From Ostreococcus mediterraneus (Eukaryota; Chlorophyta; Mamiellophyceae; Mamiellales; Bathycoccaceae): a DNA stretch of 64,000 nt. The position numbers and the translations under genes are program-made. The notes below the pieces were generated by a model. The model did no database searches. It was not told the DNA's origin and saw nothing but the letters and a program-made list of their open reading frames with translations. The stretch spans positions 540,605 to 604,604 of the forward strand of contig WMKK01000007.1 in assembly GCA_012295225.1 (NCBI GenBank), in the 5' to 3' direction. Below, piece after piece: positions 25,225 to 35,200 of this stretch (positions within the stretch are counted from its first letter, which is position 1; each line of letters opens with the position of its first letter).

Positions 25225-27822
25225 TCAAGTGCACGTCGTAGCGCACGTTAAAGCGCACTCTGATAACCATTCAAACTCTCGCGTAGAATCACCATGGGCG
25301 CATCGCCAGCCACGACCATCTTCGCGGAAAAATGCATGTTCGAGTGCTTGAGCCGCTGTTGGTCGTTCACTCGGGTCCCATGAGAGCAATTTACGAACGA
25401 GGCGAAGTTCCCAAACGGAAGCAAAGCCGACACCGAGAGGATCGCGCAGCTTGAACGCGTCCATCAAAGCTGTCTCTGTGCACTCCCAAGAAAGCAAAGG
25501 TGCAACTTCAGTATCTGGCGGCATGATGCAAAGTTCTAACATCGCGCGTAACCGATATGCTACTGCACGGGCTTCTGGACGCATGTTGCGCAATTCACGC
25601 TCTAAAACTAGACGCGTTTTACGGCTGACTTGGGAAAACGCCTTGGGCGAACCCAAAACCAAGAGCTCCGTAGTGAGCACCCCGAGGGACCATATGTCGT
25701 ACTTTGTCGTTCGTTTGACTTCAACGCGGGCGAAGAGGACTTCCGGTGGGGAATATTCTGGGGTTTCTTGCGCCTCTGATGGTCCGAACGCGCCATATAA
25801 TTCGTTGAGCGCGTGCGAGTCAATTGCACTTCCAAAGTCACCGATTCGAGCTTGCACAAAGTCCCCGTCTAGCTTGACAAATATATTTGCTGGTTTTATG
25901 TCTCGATGCGTAATGTCAAATTTCGCGTGACACACGTCTAAGGCTGTAAAAATTTGCTTCAACATGACCTTGAGCGTTCTTCGGCCTCTGTCGTTCAAGC
26001 GCATATCACGCCACCAGGAACTCTGCGTGACGAGCTGCAAACCTGATGAACTACCGTCTGGAGCGTACATTAGCCGATCTAAAGACTCACCTTCGTCTTT
26101 GAAGACTATCCATTGATCTTTCCCACTCGAAGTGCGTCTCTCAAATGTGTGCATGAACCTCGCCAAGTACGGAGACGCGCCGCAGAGACGCTTACCAAAG
26201 TGCACTTCTCGCGCCCCACTCAGACGCAACTCTTCGCTTTGATCTACCAAAATGCGTTTTAATATAACGCTCAACGCAGTATTGTCGCTTGCATCGATCG
26301 CTACGTCGATCTTGCAATCCATGACGCTTTCTTCCATGGAGCGAGTAATTTTAGCGCGCCATATTTCTCCAAAGTGTCCACGTGCAAATGGTTGTTCCAT
26401 GTAAGGGTCTTCTTCAAAGTTATCGCTCACATCGACGTCGACGTCAATGTACGACGTAATGGCGCTAAACATGCTACTTTCTTGTTCATTAGCGCCTGGA
26501 GCGAGCGCTAAAGCGGCAAGAGCGCCCTCGATGGCGCTTTGCTCAAACGTCCTTCGGTTATTTGTATTCATTCGTCCGCTTGACGATGGAAGCTCGTAGT
26601 AATCGTACTGAAGCGTCGGCATCGCGGCTGGACCGAATGGACCCGAAGACCACGCCATCATATCTGTGATTTCATACGCCGCTATTCTCGCGCCGACTCG
26701 CGGCATATCTGCCACCGTTAAATCATTCGGTGTCCGTTTGGCTATGTTTGTTGCTCGATCGTGCTCGCTCGGCTTTGCAGATACCGCAGCGATGGCGACG
26801 TTATCACTACTGCCAAGATTTAAAGCGCATTTCAAGGCGCGCGCAATCCCTGGATTCAATCTCGATCCTATGACTCCAAATTCAACCGCGTCCCACGCGT
26901 CGACGCGTTCATCAACCCCACTGCCGACGTCCCCACCTAATGCTATGGCATCCGCCCCGAGGTCACCACACTCGCTGCGTTCAGCAAAGACAAACGCACA
27001 CACCGCATCTGCACTCATGCGCTCTATCGTGCCGTCTGAAACGAGCACGACTCCCACTTCGCCTCGCTTCCATTTCCGCGAGCGTGCCTGCGGCTCCGCG
27101 ACGATACCCAAATGTTTATGTGCACGTCCACCGATCGCGCGCGTGACTAAAAATTCCCCACCAACTCTCAGCGCACCCCGCGAATGTTTCACTTCAACGC
27201 CGAGCGCATCGAGTCGTCGACGTTCGTGAATATTACTCAACGCGTGTTCTTGAGTCACTGCTTCGGCGCGCGTCGTCCCGGCGCTATCCATAGAACACGC
27301 ATATGCCGCGCTATCTCCCACCCAGCTCACCGAAAACCCGTCTCTATCGCTCGAAACAATCACCGCCGTCGTGCCGCTAGAATCACCACCGTCTCGCGCG
27401 ACGCGAGTCATGAACGCATCATCTAAAGTGCCGACAACGCCTTCGAGCTCGACGCCGTCTCTCGTCATCAACGTCTCCACGTCTCTCGCACACATTGCGC
27501 TCGCCCCGGCGCCATCGTGGCCGTCGAATATCGCAACAACATTCGCGGCTGCGCCGCGCGCGCGCGCGAACGCCGCACACGTGTCTTCCTGCGCCGCACG
27601 GCGTCCGCGCGCGACGCCACAAGACGCTTCAAAAGTGCGCGCGCCCCCGACGACGACGTCGCCATCGAACGCGCGCAGGCATGCGACGGCGACGGCGAGC
27701 GCGAGCACGCACGCGCTTCGAGTAATGACGTAGCGCGCGGGCGGCGCGAACGCGCGCGAGGTTGACGCGGGCGCGTCAGCATGCGTGCGCGTCGTCATGT
27801 AACGGTTTTTGTAGCTCTGCAT
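25225..27822 (-). CDS. Membrane-anchored PP2C phosphatase fused to a protein kinase
   Basis: 865 residues, one exon. Residues about 31-50 form one hydrophobic helix. Residues about 62-340 are a PP2C-type phosphatase: QEDTCAAF, FDGHDGAG, SGTTAVIV, WVGDSAAY, VSDGTIERM and GSSDNVAIA retain the metal-binding aspartates. Residues about 470-840 are a protein kinase: Gly loop ARGHFGEIWRA, VILKRI (candidate ATP lysine), HRDIKPANIF, IGDFGSA, YSPPEVL and YDIWSLGVLTTELL. Both halves look catalytically complete. Plants have a PP2C-kinase fusion (At2g40860), but there the kinase precedes the PP2C; here the order is reversed. Substrates are unknown; self-control by the phosphatase half is an inference. It shares a 193-base promoter region with the divergent JmjC-like gene. 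Confidence 0.85.
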   Translation of the reverse strand: MQSYKNRYMTTRTHADAPASTSRAFAPPARYVITRSACVLALAVAVACLRAFDGDVVVGGARTFEASCGVARGRRAAQEDTCAAFARARGAAANVVAIFDGHDGAGASAMCARDVETLMTRDGVELEGVVGTLDDAFMTRVARDGGDSSGTTAVIVSSDRDGFSVSWVGDSAAYACSMDSAGTTRAEAVTQEHALSNIHERRRLDALGVEVKHSRGALRVGGEFLVTRAIGGRAHKHLGIVAEPQARSRKWKRGEVGVVLVSDGTIERMSADAVCAFVFAERSECGDLGADAIALGGDVGSGVDERVDAWDAVEFGVIGSRLNPGIARALKCALNLGSSDNVAIAAVSAKPSEHDRATNIAKRTPNDLTVADMPRVGARIAAYEITDMMAWSSGPFGPAAMPTLQYDYYELPSSSGRMNTNNRRTFEQSAIEGALAALALAPGANEQESSMFSAITSYIDVDVDVSDNFEEDPYMEQPFARGHFGEIWRAKITRSMEESVMDCKIDVAIDASDNTALSVILKRILVDQSEELRLSGAREVHFGKRLCGASPYLARFMHTFERRTSSGKDQWIVFKDEGESLDRLMYAPDGSSSGLQLVTQSSWWRDMRLNDRGRRTLKVMLKQIFTALDVCHAKFDITHRDIKPANIFVKLDGDFVQARIGDFGSAIDSHALNELYGAFGPSEAQETPEYSPPEVLFARVEVKRTTKYDIWSLGVLTTELLVLGSPKAFSQVSRKTRLVLERELRNMRPEARAVAYRLRAMLELCIMPPDTEVAPLLSWECTETALMDAFKLRDPLGVGFASVWELRLVRKLLSWDPSERPTAAQALEHAFFREDGRGWRCAHGDSTREFEWLSECALTCATTCT

Positions 27823-28015
27823 TTGGATTTTGGATTTTTCGCGCTCGATGCGTCAAGGCGAGACCGCCGGTGACAAGCGAACGACGCGCGTATTGTATTG
27901 TTTGTTTTATCGCGTCGGATGCGCGTGGTGACGTTACCTCGCGTACGTTTATGTGTTTGTATTTGTGTTTGCGCGCGCGAGGCGGCTTCATTCTTCGGGC
28001 GCGCGAACAGTCAGG

Positions 28016-29392
28016 ATGATTGCCGCGGTGAAATGGTATGCAAAGTTGTTCGCCGTGCTGGCGATGATGTTTGTACTGAAACTCGTGGCGTTCGTTCAGA
28101 CGGGGTTTTGCTTGATTCCTTTGTGGAGGCCGACGAACTCGCACTGGCGTAAAGACGACGCAGCTATCGATGTGAAGATTCCGCGCCTCGCTGAGTTTAT
28201 GTTTAAGTTGAGCATGTTCAACTACGTGGTGTTTGGAATTCCCATGCCGTTGTTTTGGGTTCGATTTTTATTGCGTCGGTATGAAGCGGCGAACGCGCAC
28301 GTGCCAGACGCTGAGACGCAACCCGTTCCAGAATGCGACGTGAACGCGGCGGATTTTTCATACGAACAGTTTTTTGAGAAATATGTCAAGCGTCCGCATC
28401 CCGTCGTGTTGCGTGGATTCGGTAAGTCACTTCCTGCGTTCGATACGTTCACAGTAGATGATTTTCTCAATTCATTTGGTGACGAAGAGGTTTTGCTCAA
28501 AACATCCGAACGCGACGGCGTTCACGGAAATCTTCGAGACATAAAGAATCCTGGCACATATTTGCATAACTCTGAAGCTATTTTCGCCCGACATCCAGAG
28601 CTCATCGATGCTTTGAAGCTTGACCGCATGAAAGCGTTTTCGTGCAATCGACTCGCGAATGACCATCCGCTCTTCGGCAAGCTCCCCGTGCAAATGTTTG
28701 TCGGCGCGACGCGAGGCACTGGGACGCCTTTCCATTGTGCGAATGGTTACAACTGGTTTTTTCAGCTCGAAGGACGTAAAAAGTGGACGTTTGTCGACCC
28801 CAAATGGACTGGGTTGATGGTCCCAGGACTAAATCGCGGCGCGCTGTATCAGACGAGCGCGATTACGGACCCAAACACCGTTTTGGACAAGTACAAGCCG
28901 CTCTGGCGCGTCGTGCCTCGTTATGAAGTCGTGTTGGAATCTGGAGACGTCTTGCTCAACCCACCTTGGTGGTGGCACTGCATTGAAAACATGTCTGCAA
29001 AATCGTTGGCGTGCGCCACTCGCTGGGCCGATGTGAACGCTATTCGTCCCATCCTTGGGATGGGATTCGACACGAACCACGTGTTTGTCGCCATGCAACT
29101 GTTCAGTCCAAGCTTTATGTTGACCCAGGTGAAGCTCATTATGGCTGGGCAATCCAGCAAGAGCGCGTTCATGGATGAGCACACTAACACTCACACTCAC
29201 ACTCACACTCACACTCACACTAACACGGACACAAAAATACCAGCGAGTGATGGCGTCAAAAGAGGCAACACGTCAGGCGTCAAGGTGCAACATGAAAAGG
29301 CGACGCGCGTCACCCGAAGGCTACTTGATAACGAAGAACAAGTGGCGTATAAAGCGTATTACGCCGCAAAACGTGCAGATGACGAGGTGTGA
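28016..29392 (+). CDS. Membrane-bound JmjC / cupin-8-like protein with altered iron site
   Basis: 458 residues from ATG 28016 (open to 27953, but this start precedes a clean hydrophobic helix, residues 8-29). Two further hydrophobic stretches precede the core. The JmjC-like core is RGTGTPFHCANGYNWFFQLEGRKKW ... SGDVLLNPPWWWHCIENMS (in two parts, about residues 236-260 and 314-330). Usual enzymes bind Fe(II) with His-x-Asp/Glu...His; here the first pair is His-Cys-Ala, so the acid ligand is replaced by Ala while the distal His stays. It is either a non-standard oxygenase or a pseudoenzyme. A hexanucleotide repeat encodes a Thr-His run near residues 390-402. The substrate is unknown. Confidence 0.72.
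   Translation: MIAAVKWYAKLFAVLAMMFVLKLVAFVQTGFCLIPLWRPTNSHWRKDDAAIDVKIPRLAEFMFKLSMFNYVVFGIPMPLFWVRFLLRRYEAANAHVPDAETQPVPECDVNAADFSYEQFFEKYVKRPHPVVLRGFGKSLPAFDTFTVDDFLNSFGDEEVLLKTSERDGVHGNLRDIKNPGTYLHNSEAIFARHPELIDALKLDRMKAFSCNRLANDHPLFGKLPVQMFVGATRGTGTPFHCANGYNWFFQLEGRKKWTFVDPKWTGLMVPGLNRGALYQTSAITDPNTVLDKYKPLWRVVPRYEVVLESGDVLLNPPWWWHCIENMSAKSLACATRWADVNAIRPILGMGFDTNHVFVAMQLFSPSFMLTQVKLIMAGQSSKSAFMDEHTNTHTHTHTHTHTNTDTKIPASDGVKRGNTSGVKVQHEKATRVTRRLLDNEEQVAYKAYYAAKRADDEV
29181..29226 (+). repeat. CACACT microsatellite inside the JmjC-like coding region
   Basis: About six to seven tandem copies of a CACACT-type hexamer keep the reading frame and encode alternating Thr and His (THTHTH), flanked by TN and TD variants. 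The unit is two codons long, so copy-number changes would only alter the length of this run. Confidence 0.85.
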
Positions 29393-29421
29393 ATGAATTG
29401 CTAAGGATGTATGCTAAACTA

Positions 29422-30829
29422 TTACACCGCTATTTGCTGTTGCACTAATTCTTCGTCTACTTGATTTGTAATACAATGCTCAGCGTCATTGTTGTTCTGT
29501 ATGGCGCGCTCGCTGCCGAGAATGACACAGAAGATACCGACGAGCAACAACGGTCCGCCAAGAATCGTCCAGAGTCCGGGCACGCTCGAGTCGTAGAGAA
29601 TCCATCCAAGAAACGTCCCCACGACTGGTTCAAGCGTCGTCGAAATCGACACTACGATTGGCGAGACGTACCCGAGCGCAAAATTGAACCCAGTGTGTCC
29701 CACGATGCCCGAAACAAACGCGAGCAAGACAAACCATCCAACTTTTGACGACGTCGCCCAGCCAAACACGGCGGCACCTTCGTTAAACATGACTGAAAAT
29801 ATCGCAAGGAAAGCTGCGGCCAAGAACGTCACTGGAAATGCGTATACAAACGTAGGCATCCAATACCGAAGCGTTTTGCCGGCGGCAATGTGAAAGACAA
29901 TCATCGCGGCACCGAGAAACGCGAGCGCGTCACCTTCCGCAGTCACCTCTTTATCATCTTTAATATCGATGAGCGTGATTCCGGCACCAACCAGTCCTAC
30001 GATGGCACCTATTATTTCTAGTTTTGTAGGACGCCGCACAAAAATCGCGCTTCCGATGAGTATCAGCAATGGGTGCGAAGTCGTAAATAACAAAGAATGC
30101 GCGAGAGATGTTAAATCCAAAGATGCCACCCATCCTGCAAAATGAATCGCCAGTACGAGCGCACTTGCGACAATAATCCCCCACGTTTTTAGTTCACGCA
30201 TTTTAACCTTATTCTCGTCCTTCCACTTGATGTAGTCGATAATAGCTAATGGCGTGAGCATAAACGACGTCAGCGACAGCCGCCAGCACGCACGCATAAT
30301 AGGTGGAATCTCATCCAACTGTTGCAACAGGGCCCCAGCAAAAGAAATCCCGATCACGGCAAAGAATATAACCACCCACACGAACCATGGTGCACCGCCA
30401 ATCGTCGTACCTGCGCGTACAAGCGACGTCCTGTCAGTCGCGTGTCCTCACGGTACAGTTGTAAATGTAACCCCCCCAAAAAAGTTCACTCGTCCTTTTC
30501 GTCGTGTCGATGAATGTTCGTGGCAAAAAAGTAGAACGCGCGGCGTGGAATCACCGCACGCTCGTCGCAAGCCGACGAGACTGTTTATTGTAGGCTGGAT
30601 TATGAGGGGGCCACTCTACGAGGAAGAAGCAGCCCTAGATACACCAGCCGGAAAAAGAGGGCGTACAGACCCACGCGAGCGCGCACGGGGCACAAACGTA
30701 ACGCGCGATGCGTGACTTACCTATTACCATGACTGCTATATGCGGCTCCGCGCGCCGCGGACGGCGACGCGGGCCTCGTTGTGAGGTGGAGTTCTGCCAC
30801 GGGCGCAGCGATGAGCCGTCGGTTGTCAA
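29422..30829 (-). CDS. EamA / DMT-superfamily transporter
   Basis: Exon 1 (30721-30829) and exon 2 (29422-30410) are joined across a 310-base intron with a strong GTAAGT donor and GCAG acceptor; phase 1 agrees and gives 365 residues. A basic N-terminal tail of about 30 residues leads into roughly ten hydrophobic helices arranged as two EamA halves (for example LRA-like MRACWRLSLTSF after helix 2 and VSISTTLEPVVGTFLGW near the end, the latter typical for EamA). Such carriers export or import metabolites; the substrate is not predictable. The intron join completes helix 1 (VMVIG-TTIGGAPWFVWVV). The C-terminal tail is Asn/Gln-rich. Exon 1 is the less certain part. Confidence 0.75.
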
Positions 30830-30887
30830 AGCGTCGAATTGTTTGTTTCAAGTTCACTATTACAGCGTGCGGTGGCTAGAATTGTAT

Positions 30888-32039
30888 TCATGGAGATGTC
30901 AGCGTGACCGTCGCATCGTCTCCTGCGCACATTTCTTCGCTCACGTCCCAGAGCTCCGCGGCTAAACGTGGATCTCGGCTGGGCAAGCTCGATTTTGCGG
31001 CTTTGCAATCGACAAAGAACACACCTTGTGGAAGTTCCGGCGCAGTCAAGCAATACAAAGGCGTCGCCACACCGTCTTCAATCGCGGTAGTGACAACTGG
31101 ACTCGCCATTGACGCGAGTATGGACCCACCAGGGAATGAAAGCGATAGCTCGAGCTCGTCTCGCGTCATGCCAACCGTCGCCGCGACACATCGCACCGGC
31201 GCTTTCGTATCTGACATTCGCTCTTGCATCTCCCACGCGTGTAGAATATTTGCTAATTTACTCTGACCGTACGAACCTAGCGGGCTGTAGCCGTATGCAG
31301 AGTTCAGATTCCCGAAATCAATGCCTCGCGACGGCTTAATCGTCCCCTGCCGCACGCGGTACGTGAAGTGGTGCAAATTTGACGTCAAATTCACCACTCT
31401 TCCTTCTCTCCCATTCGCCGCTGCCGAGCGTATCAACTCCTTGAGCAACAAGGACGTGAGTTTGAAATGCCCTAAATGATTGATCGCAAAATGTCGCTCG
31501 ATACCCTCTTCTGTGGTGGCGAATTCCACATGTGTGGCGTTTTCGGCGCATAAAATCCCATCCAACGCCCACGCCTTGCTTTGAAAGTTCTTCACGAATA
31601 CATCGATCGTTGACAGTTTTGATAAATCACACGCGAGAGGTATGAGTTCACCACACTGCGATGACTCTTTCGCGGTCCCTTCCGGCGCGATCGCGTCACC
31701 ATCGGCGTTTAAGCCATTCGCCGCCGCGTCTCGAATCGTCTGTAACACTTTCTCCGCATCTTGCACATCTCCGCACGCGCACACCACACGCGCACCGGCA
31801 ATGTACAGTCGCCTTGCGCACGCCTGCGCGCTTGGGTTCGTCATCACACCCGTCACGACGTACGTTCGCCCCGCGAGCGACGTCGACGCGCGCTCATGTC
31901 CAACCATGCGCATCTTGTTATCGTCCGAAACATCATCGCCACCTTCGTCAACCTCCACGCCGCTCGGCACGGCGCGCGCGGGCCCAAGATAGCCTCCACA
32001 CGCCGTGAGCGTTTCGGTCCATCGCATGAATCCGCTCAT
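30888..32039 (-). CDS. Atypical short-chain dehydrogenase (RDH/WWOX-like)
   Basis: 383 residues. The region from LAGRTYVVTGVMTNPSAQACARRL follows the SDR fold, with ACDLSKL, HFAINHLGHFKLTSLLL, GRVVNLTSNLHH and the YxxxK pair in SYGQSKLANILHAWEM (catalytic Tyr and Lys). The organisation resembles retinol-dehydrogenase/WWOX-type and protochlorophyllide-reductase-type SDRs. The dinucleotide motif TGxxxGIG is degraded (TGVMTNPSA) and NNAG reads CAENAT, so cofactor binding may be altered or lost. An insertion of about 25 residues sits after the second strand. The first 45 residues are variable and may include targeting. It is divergent from the DHX57-like helicase, 173 bases apart. Confidence 0.75.
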   Translation of the reverse strand: MSGFMRWTETLTACGGYLGPARAVPSGVEVDEGGDDVSDDNKMRMVGHERASTSLAGRTYVVTGVMTNPSAQACARRLYIAGARVVCACGDVQDAEKVLQTIRDAAANGLNADGDAIAPEGTAKESSQCGELIPLACDLSKLSTIDVFVKNFQSKAWALDGILCAENATHVEFATTEEGIERHFAINHLGHFKLTSLLLKELIRSAAANGREGRVVNLTSNLHHFTYRVRQGTIKPSRGIDFGNLNSAYGYSPLGSYGQSKLANILHAWEMQERMSDTKAPVRCVAATVGMTRDELELSLSFPGGSILASMASPVVTTAIEDGVATPLYCLTAPELPQGVFFVDCKAAKSSLPSRDPRLAAELWDVSEEMCAGDDATVTLTSP

Positions 32040-32212
32040 GGCGACGCGCGTGGTCGCGCGGCGCGCGTCGTTGTGACGCGATGCACCGTGATTTTTTTGA
32101 GCTCGAAAAAAAACATTCTTTCCTTCATCTTCCGCTCGTCATTTGTCGACGCCGCGCGCGAGGGCGAGCGAGCGACGGACGCGTCGCTGTCACCGCCGTC
32201 GCGCCGTTCGGT

Positions 32213-35200
32213 ATGGGTCCCAATCGCGGCGGCGGTCGCCGCACCGGCGGTGGAGGACATCAACCGGGACAAAAAGACATGAGCGCCGACAAGCTGAAAA
32301 AGGAAAAAGAAAAGTCCGCCAAGCGAGGCTCGCGCGCGGATGCGGCGAAAAAGGCAAACAAACCCGAGTTTTTACAACAGACTGGCGGTGGGTCGTCGTC
32401 GAAATCAGGGGGAATGCGTATGGAGTCGACGGAGGAGCGGCTGGTGATGAGCGCGAATACGCAGGCGTTGGTGTCGTCTACGTTGGCGAAGATGTCGACG
32501 GCGACGAGAAATGCGTCAAGTACGTCGTTGAGCGAGGCAGATGTGAGGCATGATGTTGATAGGGATGACGTGATTCGTAAAGCTGCGCAAGGGATTGCGA
32601 AAAAGGGGTTTGGGCTGAAGGATGTAGAGCGAGCGCTGGCGGCGACCAAGCCGCAGGCGGAGGCGGAGCGGGACGCGTGCGAAGGATTTAATGAACAGAA
32701 ACGCCGAGCAATCGCGCGCGCGATGGACTGGTTGATATTAAACGTTGACGAGGCGGATCTTCCAGAGGCACTGCGCTCAGAAGCGGCGAAGGCGCGGAAA
32801 GGGAAAAAGGGAAAGTCTGGCGCCGGAGGCGCTGGAGAGCAAAAAGTGGACGACGGCGTTGATCAAATGATTGAAGCATTTGCGCGCGCTGGATTTGGTA
32901 TGGATGCCGCCAAGGCTGCGATTGACGGTGCAAACGGCAACACTGAACGCGCGCTCGGTGACTTGTGCGCGGCGCTCGGGCCGAGTCGTGCGGAGGCGCT
33001 AGAGGATGCGCTCGAGGCGTTTGCGGAGTCGGGCGCAGACGCCGCAAGCGAAGAAGATATCCGAGGCGTACTGCGGAACGCACAGTACGATGAGTTGAGT
33101 TCGATACCTCGAGAGTGGTACAAACCACGCGGGTACAATCCTGCGTCGGGTACGGCGGTGCTGGCGATTGACATTGCGGGCATCGTGCAGCTCGGCGCGG
33201 TGAAACAATACGCCGCCGACTTGGAAGTGACGTTTAAGAACTCGCCATTGTATCCATTTGAGCTTCCTGGATTGAAATTTACTCATCCAACACTCAAAGC
33301 CGAGGCCTCTGTGGCGGTGTCGACAGCTATGATGCGTTACGCCGCGTCTTTAGTTGGGCAGCCTATGATTGAAGAAGTCGTCGAATGGTTGCGTGGAAGC
33401 GGTCCTTTGGAAGCCATCGAAGAGGCACGCGAACGTTCTTTATCATCAATACCGTCGTCGTCGTCGGGAACGAAAACAAATATTCCCGCACCGAAGGGCG
33501 TGGCGGCGATATCTATCGTGCCCCCGCAGCAATCAAAAGAAGAACGCAAGAAGGAATTGGAGCGTAGACGAGAATTAGCCGCTGAGTCTGAAAAGATGCG
33601 CGCCGCAAAAGATGCGCAAACCGAGGCTGAGGCGCAGACCGTGGCTGAGGCGAAGACCAAAAGACTCGCCGAAGCGATCGTCAAGGATGAGGACAAGCGC
33701 TCGAAAGATCCGCGCACGATCGCTGAGAGTGTGCGTCTCAAGGCTGAATTAGAAAAATACTGGCACGAAAACGCTGACACGCCCATCTTAAAGCAACGTC
33801 AGCGCCTGCCGGCGTGGTCTAAACAAGGTGAGCTCATAGATGCCATTGCACGTAATCAGGTGCTCATCGTCGCCGGTGAAACGGGTTGCGGTAAAACAAC
33901 ACAGTTGCCCCAATTTATTTTGGATGACGCGATTTGGAATGGGCGAGGCGGCGTGACGAATATGATTTGTACGCAACCGCGAAGAATCAGCGCCACGAGC
34001 GTGGCGACTCGCGTGGCGCAAGAACGCGGCGAACAAATTGGTAAAACGATCGGTTACAAAATTCGCCTCGAAGGCTCGATGTCTTCGAGCACGCGGATTT
34101 TGTTTTGCACCACTGGCGTTTTGCTTCGTCGTTTGACTGAAGACCCGTTGTTGAGCGGTGTGTCCCACATCATCGTCGATGAAGTGCACGAGCGTTCGCT
34201 GGATTCGGACTTCTTACTCGTGCTTTTGCGTGATATTTTACCTCATCGCCCAACGTTAAAGGTTATACTCATGTCTGCAACGCTCAACTCGCAGGCATTT
34301 GCTGAGTACTTTAAGGATGTTCGCGCCGGAGTGAGCCAAATCCCTGGCCGAACGTTTCCAGTGAAGGATCACTTTTTGGAAGACATCTTACAGGTTACCG
34401 AGTACCAGCCTAATCCAGGTACAGAATACTTCAAACGCGCACCGCGACGCAAAGATGCTGATAGCTCTAATCGACCAGCATCGAGTAAGAATGGAGAAAT
34501 TCCAGACGAAGAGTCATTCCACGTCGCGCTTAGAGAAAATGGCTACGGCGACAATGTCGTTCGGGCGTTGAAAAATCTCGAGCAAGGATTAATTAACTAT
34601 GAGTTGATGACACGATTGATTTCTCACATTTGTACATCCATGGGGCCTTTAGAAGATGGCACGCTCGGTGCGGTGTTGGTTTTCATGCCAGGTCTTTCTG
34701 AGATTACCAAATTGTTCGAAGCATGCGCGGCGGATGCCACAATCAATGCGGCGACAGATGGATCCAAATATCTCATCGCTTTGCATAGTACGCTGAGTTC
34801 GGCTGAGCAAGGAATCGTGTTCAATCACGCACCAAAGGGTGTGCGCAAGATTGTTATTTCCACAAATATTGCAGAGACGTCGATTACGATTGATGACGTT
34901 GTCTACGTCGTTGATTCAGGAAAATGCAAAGAGAATGGATACGACCCAAACACTCGCATGCAACTTTTACTCGAGCAATGGGTGTCTCGCGCCAGCGCTC
35001 GACAGCGCAAAGGTCGCGCTGGTCGCGTTCAGGCTGGTCGTTGCTTCAAAATGTATACGCGACACGTGCACGACACCGTCTTCAACGAGCACACGCTTCC
35101 AGAAATCGTGCGAGTGCCACTCGAGGGCTTGTGCCTGCAGATTCAGCTTCAACGCATGAACGGTGGCATCGCAGGTTTCCTCAGCAAGGCGCTCGAGCCA

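Noticed and set aside
30411-30720. DMT transporter as a single-exon gene starting at the GTG near 30381
   Set aside because: This would lack the first half of helix 1; splicing at a strong GTAAGT donor completes it in frame.
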